Positions 43,828 to 52,633 are shown, counted from the stretch's first letter. The stretch is 64,000 nt of DNA from QKTW01 sp052161885 (GCA_052161885.1 CP197396.1:4092001-4156000), one strand, 5' to 3'. Translations and numbers: made by a program. Notes: generated by a model from the letters alone, not told the origin.

Positions 43828-45153
43828 ATGCTCAACGATAAAACCACCCTCAGGGACCTTGCCGTATATACCGCCGAAGGCGACAGCGTATTTAATCTTA
43901 TAGACCATACCACTACCCAGTATGGCAAGGAGATATTGCGCAAGCATATACAGCATCCGCCCGGCAGTTATGAGCAGCTGGCAGAGATGCAGGAAGTGAT
44001 ACGCTACTGGATGCATCACCCGGAGCAATGGCCTACGGTCATTTCCAATGGTACGCTGGTGATGCTCGACAAGTTTTTTGAAGCTGCTGATGGGGCCACA
44101 CCGCCGGGCAAGTTTAATCTCATCACCGGCTCCTGGTTCCTGAAGCTGTTTAACCGTAATGAATATTTCTTTACCCAGTTCTCTGTATCGCACCTGGCCG
44201 ATTTCCTGAAAGGCTGCCTGCAGCTTACAGAACTGCTGCAACAGGAAAACCTGCCTGCCATGCTGCGCCGCGAGCTGGAAACCATGCAGGAAGAACTGGG
44301 GCACCGCCTTACGCAGGAAGTGGCAAAAGTGAACAAAGACACACCCTATAAAGAACTCAGCAGCATCAGCTACCGTGCCCGCCGCGAGATGAAGCATATG
44401 GTAAACCGCCTGATGCTGCACTACGCCCGGCTGGATGCATGGCAATCTATGGCGCAGGCCACCAAACTGAACAGCTGGATCTTCCCGGAGCTACTTCCCG
44501 CAAATCCTTTACACTTCCGGGCAGAAGGCTTGTACCACCCGCTGATACAGCATCCTGTGGCTTATGAGATAGACTTCAGCAACCGACGCAACCTGCTGAT
44601 ACTTACCGGTGCCAATATGAGCGGTAAAACGACTTTTATGCGCTCACTGGGTGTAGGTGCCTTGCTGGCGCACCTGGGCATGGGCGTACCCGCAAAAAGC
44701 ATGAACATCAGCTTCCTGCAAGGCATCATCACCAATATGCATGTAGAAGACAATATCCTGAAAGGGGAGAGCTATTTCTTTGCAGAGGTAAAACGCATGA
44801 AGCACACTGCCGAAAAGCTGGTACAGCCGGAACCGCACCTGGTGCTGATGGACGAACTGTTTAAAGGAACAAACGTGCATGATGCCTATGAATGTACACG
44901 GGCAGTGGTAGAAGGTCTCCTGCAGCGGCCCAATCACCTGATGGTACTCTCTACGCACCTGTACGAAGTGGCACAGTATTTCAGCAGCAGGGAAGATATA
45001 CTGTTTGCATACTTCGTAACCAGCATGGGCGACGACGGCAGCTACAAGTTCTCCTACGAGCTGAAGCCCGGTATTTCCAACGACCGTATTGGCTACCGGA
45101 TATTGCAGAAAGAAGGTGTGCTGGATTTGCTGAACAGGAAAAGTGGTGAATAG
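43828..45153 (+). CDS. MutS-like ATPase without mismatch-recognition domain
   Basis: The 441-aa protein has the MutS core and ATPase domains only. The ATPase shows Walker A (LTGANMSGKTTFMR), Walker B (HLVLMDELFKGTN) and the dimer-interface signature (STHLYEVA). The N-terminal 200 residues form a helical lever-like part (IDHTTTQYGKEILRKHI), but the mismatch-binding domain I and the connector are absent. It is therefore related to MutS2/MutS-III-type proteins that act on branched DNA or have unknown roles, and it is unlikely to do classical mismatch repair. It follows pyrC by 48 nt and may share its message. Confidence 0.88.
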   Translation: MLNDKTTLRDLAVYTAEGDSVFNLIDHTTTQYGKEILRKHIQHPPGSYEQLAEMQEVIRYWMHHPEQWPTVISNGTLVMLDKFFEAADGATPPGKFNLITGSWFLKLFNRNEYFFTQFSVSHLADFLKGCLQLTELLQQENLPAMLRRELETMQEELGHRLTQEVAKVNKDTPYKELSSISYRARREMKHMVNRLMLHYARLDAWQSMAQATKLNSWIFPELLPANPLHFRAEGLYHPLIQHPVAYEIDFSNRRNLLILTGANMSGKTTFMRSLGVGALLAHLGMGVPAKSMNISFLQGIITNMHVEDNILKGESYFFAEVKRMKHTAEKLVQPEPHLVLMDELFKGTNVHDAYECTRAVVEGLLQRPNHLMVLSTHLYEVAQYFSSREDILFAYFVTSMGDDGSYKFSYELKPGISNDRIGYRILQKEGVLDLLNRKSGE

Positions 45154-45177
45154 GCAATGATGAATGGTGAAACATCA
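45143..45177. repeat. Degenerate 7-nt tandem repeat overlapping the MutS-like stop
   Basis: Units GTGGTGA, ATAGGCA, ATGATGA, ATGGTGA, AACATCA repeat every 7 nt. The first lies within the last codons of the MutS-like gene. Confidence 0.6.
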
Positions 45178-45219
45178 GATGTTATGTGCTGCCGGTGCCA
45201 ATAATTTCTGTAACAGATA

Positions 45220-45253
45220 AGCTCCGTCGGGAGAGGACCGGAGCGCGTTTTTT
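45220..45253 (+). terminator. Intrinsic terminator after the MutS-like gene
   Basis: GCTCCG pairs with CGGAGC (weak inner extension), followed by GCGTTTTTTG. Confidence 0.6.
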
Positions 45254-45259
45254 GTGTTC

Positions 45260-45292
45260 AACGTTGTCAGGGTTTTGAACCCCGACAACGTT
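45260..45292. repeat. Palindrome (AACGTTGTC/GACAACGTT)
   Basis: AACGTTGTC and GGGTT pair with AACCC and GACAACGTT with one internal mismatch around a 3-nt loop. It is followed by a T-run. Confidence 0.85.
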
Positions 45293-45333
45293 CGTTTTTT
45301 ATGAAGTCAGCTTGAGTACTACTATTTATCAGC

Positions 45334-45354
45334 CGTTGCGTCGCACTCTTGTAC
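45334..45354 (-). repeat. 21-nt dispersed repeat, copy 2 (inverted)
   Basis: An exact reverse-complement copy of 830-850. Confidence 0.8.
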
Positions 45355-45395
45355 GTCCGGGCTTCTATTCATCAGACCTTTGTTGCGGAACTACC

Positions 45396-45522
45396 CACCC
45401 CTAACCCCTCCGCCGGAGGCCCGCCCGGATGACCGGTCGGACGGGGGAAGCATAATGCAAGACATCTGTAATAAACATGAGCTAAGTAATAACACTTCCC
45501 CGCTTGAGCGGGGTTAGGGGTG
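45396..45522. repeat. Long intergenic palindrome (CACCCCTAACCCC arms)
   Basis: CACCCCTAACCCC at 45396-45408 pairs perfectly with 45510-45522; an inner GGGGAAG/CTTCCCC pair (45444-45450/45495-45501) extends the structure. Confidence 0.8.
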
Positions 45523-45540
45523 TGTTATACTCGCTACGTG

Positions 45541-46508
45541 GCTCTTATTGTGTGAGATTCCTCGTGCCTCGGAATGACAACCAGAAGAAACATCTATGTA
45601 CTCCCGCTTGTCATGCCGACCCAAGGAGGCATCTCACCAAATGTGGGTGTGGGTGATTGCAGGAAAGGTAATACAGAGTCTGCTATCCTTACCACCGGAC
45701 GCCCTTCGGAACATTATTCACCAGATTTCTCTCTCCGCTGTGCTGCGTTCGAAATGACGAACAAGTTTTGAACTGTATCACAATTACCAACGCCACATCA
45801 ACGCCGTCATCCAGAGCGGAGTGTAACGGAGCGTGGGATCTCCTGAGCTGCGGCGGTGTAGCTGCTTGGTGTTACGCAGCACTCTTATTGTGTGAGATTC
45901 CTTACCGCCGACTGCGGCACAGGCGTGCCTCGGAGTGACAGACTGAGGAAGATTCATGCACTCCCGCTTGTCATGCCGACCCAAGGAGGCATCTCACCAG
46001 ATGCGGGTGTAGATGATTACAGGAAAGGCATTACAAATGCCCGCTATCCTTACCACCGGATGCCCTTCGGAACATCCGGCGGAGCAAAGTGTGGGTGATT
46101 GCAGGAAAGGTAATACAGAGTCTGCTATCCCTGCCACTGGACGCCCTTCGGAACATTATTCACCAGATTTCTCTCTCCGCTGTGCTGCGTTCGAAATGAC
46201 GAACAAGTTTTGAACTGTATCACAATTACCAACGCCACATCAACGCCGTCATCCAGAGCGGAGTGCAACGAAGCGTGGGATCTCCTGAGCTGCGGCGGTG
46301 TGGATGATTGGAGTTACGCAGCTCTTATTATGTGAGATTCCTTACCGCCGACTGCGGCACAGGCGTGCCTCGGAATGACAGACTGAAGTAACATCTATGC
46401 ACTCCCGCTTGTTATGCCGACCCAAGGAGGCATCTCACCAAATGCGGGTCTGGGTGATTGTAGGAAAGGCATTACAAATGCCCGCTATCCTTGCCACCGG
46501 ATGCCCTA
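45541..46508. repeat. Tandem intergenic repeat array (A-B-A'-B'-A'')
   Basis: No gene is supported here. Block B (45649-45859, 211 nt) recurs at 46091-46301 with about five mismatches, an offset of 442 nt. Block A, starting TCTTATTGTGTGAGATTCC, occurs at 45541, 45881 and 46321. Inside, GTGAGATTCC ... GGAATGACA and TGTCATGCCGACCCAAGG ... ATCTCAC are imperfect inverted copies, so each block can fold into a large hairpin. The array stops one base before the stop codon of the KAP NTPase. Confidence 0.85.
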
Positions 46509-47954
46509 TTATCGGAATTGTACATTAAAGGAAATAAAGTCGATAACCTTACATGCCGCCCAGATTAAATATGTGTCGTTAAGGCGTAGTGTCTGCATAG
46601 ACTTATCTAAAACATGATAACTACTCCCATCAACTCGTAACACGACATTAATATCCTTTATTGTATACGAAAACGACCTGCCGTCTGGATGATAATCTAA
46701 TTTATGTTCGGAAGCCAGAATAAAAATAAGGTCACTGATACTTTCGGATATTTCTCGAGGAGAGGATTTACAGTCGCAAGCTAATAGGGCATCTTTTAGA
46801 CCATCGAAATCTCCTTTTATTTGTGACAATAAGTGCAGTTGAAATATTGCAGGGAAAAATGTTGTGTTTTGTGATGTGTTATTAATTGCTGAAATCAGGG
46901 GGTATTTTATTGGCAATTTGTTCCATTTTAAAATATTTCTTAAGTCAATTTGATCATTAGATATCAAAAGGCTTAGTAGTTCAGAAAAAAGATTTTTCCC
47001 TGCCAAAAAGTGGTTAAAGTAGTCTGCTTGAGAATCAGGTGCTATTCTAGTTCCTTGCACAGTAAGCCAGGGAGCCGTATCAATTCTCTTTTTTATTAGA
47101 CTTACTAACTCGAATTTAATACTGTATTCAAAAATATCATAGCTGTAAAACTTATCGATATACCCGTTGAAATCAGTATTCACACCATATTTAGCTTTAA
47201 AGATCTGACGTATGTTTTGAATGTCACAAACCACGATGACCTTATCAAAACCAAATTTGTTTTTAAGATTTATATCTTTTTTGCCCGATCGTTTTACGTC
47301 AAAGTGTGCAGCAAAAACATTTAGTATCCTGAAAATATGTTCCGGGTCTACTCTGTCTAAATCATCTATCAATAAAACCGTTTCTTGACTATCCTCCTTT
47401 GTTTGTAATAATGTCTGAATGATCTTGGTAATTTCTCCCTCTTCAAATGGACCTTCCACGTTTTTCCCTTCAGCTAAATATTCGAGAATTTTTTCCTGCT
47501 CTGTTTGGGATTCCTTATCGTGGTAGTTTAAATAATCTTCTTTTAGCTTATCGAACTTTTCAAATGCATCAGCAACATCTTTTCCAATTTGCGGTATCAT
47601 GCGCACAAACGCTGCACCTATCTTATGTATATTTTTTAGGAAAAATTTTAGTGATGTTTGGAGATAGTTTTTCCCCTCTTCGCTTATTGCATAATTATTC
47701 TCCAGCATCTCATAGAGTATGTCGTATTTGATATATCGGAAAATATCTTCGTTTGATGCGATAGAGTAATTGACAGGAAAAAGTTTTATTACTTTATACT
47801 TCTTTTCGTTTTTGAAAAATTCCTGCAAAAAAGTAGTCTTTCCCATCCCGAATTTTCCAGAAAAAATAATACGATCATTATTCTCAAGGCCAAGATGATT
47901 GGAAAATTTTTTACCGCTTTCACCCCAGAGATTGGTTAATAATTCTTGTTCCAT
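46509..47954 (-). CDS. KAP-family P-loop NTPase
   Basis: The 481-aa protein has Walker A GKFGMGKTTF (from residue 33), Walker B LLIDDLDR (194-201) with the DDLDR signature of KAP NTPases, and a following sensor-like KVIVVCDIQNIRQIF. A helical insert (about 90-150) lies between the two motifs; it is not clearly membrane-spanning. KAP proteins are rare and patchily distributed, and some act in phage defence or exclusion. The DNA is visibly more AT-rich than the flanking genes, suggesting transfer. The stop codon lies exactly at the edge of a repeat array, so the C-terminus may have been altered. It follows an XRE regulator gene by 67 nt on the same strand. Confidence 0.85.
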   Translation of the reverse strand: MEQELLTNLWGESGKKFSNHLGLENNDRIIFSGKFGMGKTTFLQEFFKNEKKYKVIKLFPVNYSIASNEDIFRYIKYDILYEMLENNYAISEEGKNYLQTSLKFFLKNIHKIGAAFVRMIPQIGKDVADAFEKFDKLKEDYLNYHDKESQTEQEKILEYLAEGKNVEGPFEEGEITKIIQTLLQTKEDSQETVLLIDDLDRVDPEHIFRILNVFAAHFDVKRSGKKDINLKNKFGFDKVIVVCDIQNIRQIFKAKYGVNTDFNGYIDKFYSYDIFEYSIKFELVSLIKKRIDTAPWLTVQGTRIAPDSQADYFNHFLAGKNLFSELLSLLISNDQIDLRNILKWNKLPIKYPLISAINNTSQNTTFFPAIFQLHLLSQIKGDFDGLKDALLACDCKSSPREISESISDLIFILASEHKLDYHPDGRSFSYTIKDINVVLRVDGSSYHVLDKSMQTLRLNDTYLIWAACKVIDFISFNVQFR

Positions 47955-48021
47955 GATGCATGAATTTTAATAAGAAAAGAGCAACTAAATAAGCTGCTCT
48001 TCAAACGATATTTATTTTAGA

Positions 48022-48429
48022 TCACCTCTTCCCCTTCTCCTCCAGCAACCTTTCATACAGCGCCTCCTTCTCAGCGTGCAGCTTCTTGATCTCCTCCATC
48101 ATTTCAAGTAGCTTGTCAAAAGGGTTAAAAGTGCATTGATAGTTGTGATTATAGGTATTGCTGTTGTTTGCTGCACCCTCGTAGTTGTTCTGGATATTGT
48201 ATATCATCTGCTCGTCGTCGTAGCTTTCTATTTTTTCCTTTGGTACATGCAGCGCATCGGCCACACGCTCCAGCAAATCCTCATCAATCTTTGCCCGGCT
48301 CTCGAGGGCCGATATCTTTTTCTGGTTCCACTCCGTGCCCAGCTCTATGGCCAGCGCTTCCTGCTTTATGCCCAGTATTTCACGCAGGCGCTTTACGTTT
48401 CGTCCGTGGTGAGTCTTATGTTCGCCCAT
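48022..48429 (-). CDS. XRE-type helix-turn-helix regulator with coiled-coil tail
   Basis: The 135-aa protein has an HTH_3 domain at about residues 10-65 (NVKRLREILGIKQEALAIELGTEWNQKKISALE), an Asn/Tyr-rich linker (NIQNNYEGAANNSNTYNHNY) and a C-terminal coiled coil (DKLLEMMEEIKKLHAEKEALYERLLEEK) for dimerisation. This architecture is frequent among Bacteroidota regulators. It lies upstream of the KAP NTPase and could control it. The dyads at 49120-49336 are possible targets but on no firm ground. Confidence 0.88.
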   Translation of the reverse strand: MGEHKTHHGRNVKRLREILGIKQEALAIELGTEWNQKKISALESRAKIDEDLLERVADALHVPKEKIESYDDEQMIYNIQNNYEGAANNSNTYNHNYQCTFNPFDKLLEMMEEIKKLHAEKEALYERLLEEKGKR

Positions 48430-48607
48430 AGCGGTAGTAATTTTATATGGCTACAAATATAACATTTCCGCATAGTCTGTACCCGTTTGCAAACGGGTAA
48501 TTAACCGGTTATATCGCTTATTAACAATGCTGCACAGATGATTCACCTTTTGTATGTGTGCACACACCGCGGTTACTTTGCTGCTACAAACCAAAACTCA
48601 TCGTTTT
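48430..48607. other. Divergent promoter region
   Basis: About 180 nt between the XRE regulator (minus) and a small gene (plus). It contains the AT-rich stretch AAACGGGTAATTAACCGGTT, partly palindromic (ACCGGT), which might be an operator; this is unproven. Confidence 0.35.
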
Positions 48608-48874
48608 ATGAAACTCACGAATGATTCTTTTTCATTGCCCCCCTGGCACAAGCAGCCTTTTCATCTTACACAGGAGCAGATCAATGATCCGCAGCGGGTG
48701 CTGCGCGATTTCTTTGCTGTATACCCTGTGGAAGACATCCGCTACCTGCTGAAGGAATGGCTGGATGAAACGATGCTGGACCGCGACGACATCCCGGTCT
48801 ACATCATCCTCCTCTACGACGATCTGCTGCCTATGCTCGAGGCCGGCTGCCTCCTCTACCGAAAGGCCGACTGA
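48608..48874 (+). CDS. Small hypothetical protein, 88 aa
   Basis: Not recognised. An acidic, soluble protein with no Cys-rich or signal features; its core (DPQRVLRDFFAVYPVEDIRYLLKEWLDETMLD ... IPVYIILLYDDLLPMLEA) is strongly helical and amphipathic. The start at 48608 follows a short leader; the frame extends to 48554 without the ATG being convincing. Divergent from the XRE regulator, it might be regulated by it. Codon use fits a real gene, but support is modest. Confidence 0.55.
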   Translation: MKLTNDSFSLPPWHKQPFHLTQEQINDPQRVLRDFFAVYPVEDIRYLLKEWLDETMLDRDDIPVYIILLYDDLLPMLEAGCLLYRKAD

Positions 48875-49119
48875 TGCTATCCGCTTAATCATACACCTTT
48901 TTCCAGCCATCCCGCCGGAGTTCCCGCCATTGTGGGTAAACTTCACGAAGGGTAGCATATTTTCAATCCTTCACCAATCAGCTTCCGGATTACATTCAAT
49001 AGATCCTGCTTCCCTTTCCGCTATGCTTCAAGGGTGCAGGATGACGGTTTTGCTCGTCATCCTGCGCGTAGAGCAGCGAAGTGCAGGATCTGTTGAAGTA
49101 TCCACTTTCCGCTTTATTA
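48875..49119. other. Gene-free stretch with GGATGACG hairpin
   Basis: No gene is seen. At 49037-49064 CAGGATGACG pairs with CGTCATCCTG around an 8-nt loop; the same arms recur in the repeats near 11020 and 45800. Confidence 0.7.
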
Positions 49120-49336
49120 AGTTTGGGGAACCTATCCGGATACGTTCGGGACCTATTTTCAATACGTTCAGAACCTATTTTTTTACGTTATTGGACGTAT
49201 ATTTTTAGGTTCAGAACCTATTTTAGATACGTTAGGAACCTATTTTTTTAGGTTGGCAGATGTATATTTTTACGTTCGGAACCTATTTTCGATACGTTGA
49301 GAACCTATTTTTTTAGGTTGGGAACCTATTTTCTAT
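49120..49336. repeat. Array of ten 21-22-nt dyads in a 65-nt higher-order pattern
   Basis: Ten adjacent units of the form ASGTTnnGAACCTATTTTnnn, of 22, 21 or 22 nt. Units 2-10 group as three supers of exactly 65 nt (49142-49206, 49207-49271, 49272-49336): a 22-mer ending CAAT/AGAT/CGAT, a 21-mer ending in T7, and a 22-mer. Most units contain a dyad such as AGGTTCAGAACCT. Unit length is close to two helical turns, so the T-tracts are in phase and should bend the DNA. There are no unique spacers, so it is not a CRISPR. Confidence 0.85.
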
Positions 49337-49361
49337 GCCCGAATGCATTTCTGCTGCTACA

Positions 49362-49387
49362 TAAAAAAAGCTCCCGTAAGGAAGCTT
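49362..49387 (-). terminator. Intrinsic terminator of the 167-aa gene
   Basis: On the minus strand AAGCTTCC pairs with GGGAGCTT (one G-U pair) around a short loop, followed by T7. Confidence 0.75.
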
Positions 49388-49413
49388 AAATCATAATACC
49401 AGGGGAAAAATTA

Positions 49414-49917
49414 CTAGCCGGCTTTAGGCGCACTATTATCATCGCTGTTTTCGTGGCCGCCCCCGTTTGGGAAAAACTGCTTTATCTCTTCCATCTTGGT
49501 GGTAAATCCTACGCCGCCGGCAGTGCTGTTGGCCTTGTACTTGGTATAGTCGTAATCTATCAGCGCATTCTGGTACAGGCTGTAGTCGTGCAGGATGCGC
49601 GGGTCGCTGCAGATCTCCATAAGCTGGGCCAGCAACTGCTCTATAGCTGCAAAATTGGTGCGGCTGGCCAGTGTTTGCTGGTACTGTGTCCAGTCTACAT
49701 CTGGCGTACTGAGCGATGGCTGCGTGGTGTGGTAGTCGTTTACCTTGTTTACCAGCAGCTTGTTTTGCTCGTTGATGCTGCCGTAGCGCTGGCGCTCTTC
49801 GGGTGTAAGGTTGGTACTGAAGGGATGCAACCATCCTATGATAATGTTGAGGTTGCTGATGATCTCGGCAGCTACCTGGGGATTGAGCTGCATGGGCATG
49901 AGGTTATTTACCGGCAT
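49414..49917 (-). CDS. Hypothetical protein, about 167 aa
   Basis: Not recognised. From the Met at 49917 (MPVNNLMPMQLNPQ) it reads as a helical protein (VAAEIISNLNIIIGWLHPF, YGSINEQNKLLVNKVNDYH, NFAAIEQLLAQLMEICSDPRILHDY) with a Pro/Gly/Asp-rich tail; no signal or membrane segment. The frame stays open to 50157 with ATGs at 49953 and 49965; the added part looks unlike a conserved protein, so the shorter form is given. A terminator follows 26 nt after the stop. Single gene, function unknown. Confidence 0.65.
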   Translation of the reverse strand: MPVNNLMPMQLNPQVAAEIISNLNIIIGWLHPFSTNLTPEERQRYGSINEQNKLLVNKVNDYHTTQPSLSTPDVDWTQYQQTLASRTNFAAIEQLLAQLMEICSDPRILHDYSLYQNALIDYDYTKYKANSTAGGVGFTTKMEEIKQFFPNGGGHENSDDNSAPKAG

Positions 49918-50260
49918 GTCGTTTATGGTTTTAAAGATTAATAATGCCTGCATGTGATCAAACATCAGGCCAATTTTTTTACATATCCTATACCTGCCCT
50001 GCTGTAAAAGACGATCATTACCCGATGCTTGCCTTACGATAAAACAATTATCCATTACTTTCCCATGCCCGTAAAATACGATCAAAGAATAGGCCTGCCG
50101 AAACCCGGCAGGCTTATTCATTTTTGATACGCATGCATGCATCTGGCAGGAGCACATTCCTGGAGACCAGTTATTATTTCATCACACTTCATTATTCATA
50201 AACCTGTAGCAACAGAGACTTAAAAACCTTTTTAATTGATCTTAGAAAACCAACAGAACT
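49918..50260. other. Intergenic stretch before the Gly-rich T9SS gene
   Basis: No gene is supported. Near 50221 AAAACCTTTTTAATTG lies upstream of the signal-peptide gene; no clear -33/-7 pair is seen. Confidence 0.4.
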
Positions 50261-52546
50261 ATGAAAAAACTACTGATTGCATTGTTCGCATTGCTTTGCC
50301 TCTCGGGGCGGGCGAGGGCGGATGTAGACAGCCTGGGAAGAGGCACCGCTACGTACACGCACGATGTATCAAAAGGTGTATACTATACAGATAGTGTGCG
50401 GGCCCCGGTTACCGGTATTACTAATATGGGCGTGATCCCCGGCGGGTATACCCGGTACCGGATGAGTGTAGGCACGGCTACGGGCCGCTTTAAGGTGGGC
50501 GATATGGTGCTTGTCATCCAGATGAAGGATGCATCGGGCGGTATATTTACCGGCAACCACCAGAATATGTTTGTAGAGTCGGTAGCCGGGTCTACTATTA
50601 TCGCGCATACCGTTATCTCCGGTGGGCCGCTGGTGCCGTTTGCTACGCCCGGCAGTCCGCTGAATAAGGTGCAGATGATCCGTATTGACCAGTACAAGGA
50701 TTTTACCATATTAAGCGGCGAGGTGTCTTGCCATGCGTGGAACGACACTACTGGTGGCGTGCTCTGCTTCCTGGTGAATAATACGCTTACTGCAAAGGGT
50801 GGCATCTTCAATGCAGCAGCCAAAGGGTATACCCCGGCCGAGGCTGTATGGGGCACCGGCGGCGCAGGTGCTGCCGGCATGACGGTGGTAACTGCTACCG
50901 GCTACCCTGCACCGCTGATACCTATTGGCTGCCCGCACAGGCCGGCAGGTGTGGGCTCAGACGGCGGCGCTCCGAATAACACTGGCGGCACCGGTATCGG
51001 CAACTCGCTGTCCGGAGCTGTTTTTACTCCGCCTACGCGCAATTTTCATAACAGGGCAGTAATGGGCGCTGCAGGATATTATCCGCCAGGCTATGGTGGT
51101 GGCAATGGCGGCGGTGGTGGTGGTAAAGGTGGCACCGGTGCCGCTAACAGCTGCGGCTTAGGCGGCCTGCCCGGTGCCAATGGCGCCGATGGACAGGATG
51201 GCGGCGATGCGGGACGGGGTGCTGCCGGTGGCGGTATCCTGATCATTAAGGCAAAGACACTGCTTGTAAGCTCTGTTACTACTACTTACTTTACGGTGCG
51301 GGGGCAGAATGGTGATAATGGCCGCAGCGGCGGAAATGCCGGTATGGGTGGTGATGGCGGCCTTGGCGATGCCGGCTCCTGTATCCCTTTCTGCGACCCC
51401 GGCGGGCCCGGTGGTAACGGTGTAGCCGGAGACCCCGGCAATGGTGGTGACGGTGGCAATGGCGGCAGTGCCGGTACTGCATGGGTTGTGGCCAGCGCTG
51501 TGACTGCGGGCATATCCACGGCTACGGCTATAAATGTAAAATCGGGCTCCGGCGGCCTGGGTGGTCCCGGCGGCTATGGCTGGCTGGGCAACAGGCCATA
51601 TCCTGTTTATTTCTCCGATCCCTGTGGCGACACCTGCACACCTACAACGGGGCCTTGTACCGGCGTTACCATTGTAAGGGTTTGTGATAAATACAGGGCT
51701 TTCTGCCACCTGGGAACTGCTACTTCGGCGGCGCTGCATGTGCCGGGAAATAATGGCATCAACAATGGTTATGATTTTAAAATAGGCTCATTGCTGGTAG
51801 CCATTTACGATATCGACAGAAATGAGCTGGCGGGTATTGATTTTGATCCTGCAAACTGCACGGAAATACATTATATAGCCACGCTGTACAGTGTGAACGA
51901 CTGCAGCAAAATATTTAAGAAGCTGGCTTTTTCTGTAACCGGGCAAACGAGCACAACCGGCCAGGTCATTGACCTGAGCAAATCTACAGACAGCGGCACC
52001 TGCGGGTTGCTTCCTGTACCGCCAACTATTTATTTCAGAGACAAGTTCGGGCATGATATGTTTATCTATCATGGTGCGCTCGACTATATTGAAGACCTGA
52101 GCGAGCCGGGGCATCCCCGCTGTTATACGGGCTCCTGCACGCCGATGGATGCTATATCGGTAGGCTTGCCGGGACGGCCGGGAGAGACGCCTCCTGATGG
52201 GTCTGTAGTAGAGCCTACGCAAGGAAACCCCAGTGATCCTGCTGCCAATGGCATTATACAGACTCCTAACCCGATGTGGCGGCATACCAATGTAGGTGCA
52301 CTGAACAGCGATAACGGGATGACGTTGTATCCTAATCCTGTTACTGATGTACTTACTATCGACGTGCCTTCGTCTGAAGGTATCATTGAAATTACAGACA
52401 TAACAGGTAAGACAGTTTACAGGGAAAGCATTAAAACGAACAAGCTTCTTGTGAACGTAGTTCAGTGGGCCAATGGTGTTTATTTTGTAAAACTATACAA
52501 TAGTAATATGCTGGTGCAGACGGAAAAACTGGTGAAAACAGAATAA
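50261..52546 (+). CDS. Glycine-rich secreted protein with T9SS sorting domain
   Basis: The 761-aa protein has a signal peptide (cleavage near ARA at residue 20). About 200 residues of beta-rich sequence (GGYTRYRMSVGTATGRFKVGD) precede a Gly-rich domain (about 200-430) made of GG-x-GG segments such as GGNGGGGGGKGG and GGDAGRGAAGGG. A Cys-containing C-terminal part (about 450-640) leads to a linker and a type A T9SS domain (LYPNPVTDVLTIDVP ... YFVKLYNSNMLVQTEKLV). The Gly-rich domain resembles surface adhesins and matrix proteins, so the product is likely displayed at the cell surface. Ligand unknown. The next minus-strand genes are a LytS/LytTR pair. Confidence 0.88.
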   Translation: MKKLLIALFALLCLSGRARADVDSLGRGTATYTHDVSKGVYYTDSVRAPVTGITNMGVIPGGYTRYRMSVGTATGRFKVGDMVLVIQMKDASGGIFTGNHQNMFVESVAGSTIIAHTVISGGPLVPFATPGSPLNKVQMIRIDQYKDFTILSGEVSCHAWNDTTGGVLCFLVNNTLTAKGGIFNAAAKGYTPAEAVWGTGGAGAAGMTVVTATGYPAPLIPIGCPHRPAGVGSDGGAPNNTGGTGIGNSLSGAVFTPPTRNFHNRAVMGAAGYYPPGYGGGNGGGGGGKGGTGAANSCGLGGLPGANGADGQDGGDAGRGAAGGGILIIKAKTLLVSSVTTTYFTVRGQNGDNGRSGGNAGMGGDGGLGDAGSCIPFCDPGGPGGNGVAGDPGNGGDGGNGGSAGTAWVVASAVTAGISTATAINVKSGSGGLGGPGGYGWLGNRPYPVYFSDPCGDTCTPTTGPCTGVTIVRVCDKYRAFCHLGTATSAALHVPGNNGINNGYDFKIGSLLVAIYDIDRNELAGIDFDPANCTEIHYIATLYSVNDCSKIFKKLAFSVTGQTSTTGQVIDLSKSTDSGTCGLLPVPPTIYFRDKFGHDMFIYHGALDYIEDLSEPGHPRCYTGSCTPMDAISVGLPGRPGETPPDGSVVEPTQGNPSDPAANGIIQTPNPMWRHTNVGALNSDNGMTLYPNPVTDVLTIDVPSSEGIIEITDITGKTVYRESIKTNKLLVNVVQWANGVYFVKLYNSNMLVQTEKLVKTE

Positions 52547-52566
52547 TGTTGCTGCTGTTTACAAAC

Positions 52567-52597
52567 AAAAGGCGCCTGTGTTATGCAGGCGCCTTTT
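52567..52597. terminator. Bidirectional intrinsic terminator
   Basis: AAAAGGCGCCTG pairs perfectly with CAGGCGCCTTTT around a 7-nt loop; it lies between the convergent T9SS gene and the LytTR gene. Confidence 0.9.
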
Positions 52598-52633
52598 TCA
52601 TCTGATGTTTTTTCTTTCTGATGCTGTGGTGTC

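Noticed and set aside
45574..46617. Short frames within the 45.5-46.5 kb repeats (about 65 codons each)
   Set aside because: They are the same repeat read several times and have no domain or usual codon pattern.
49120..49336. CRISPR-like array
   Set aside because: Units are contiguous with no unique spacers and no cas genes are present; it is a tandem dyad array.
27506..49979. CAAACATCAGGCC shared at 27506 and 49959, each just upstream of a minus-strand gene
   Set aside because: A 13-nt match is expected by chance several times in 64 kb; only the flanking T-run adds similarity.
51158..51739. Long minus-strand frames opposite the Gly-rich gene
   Set aside because: They arise from GGC/GGT-rich codons on the plus strand, which give few stops on the reverse; no start or family features.
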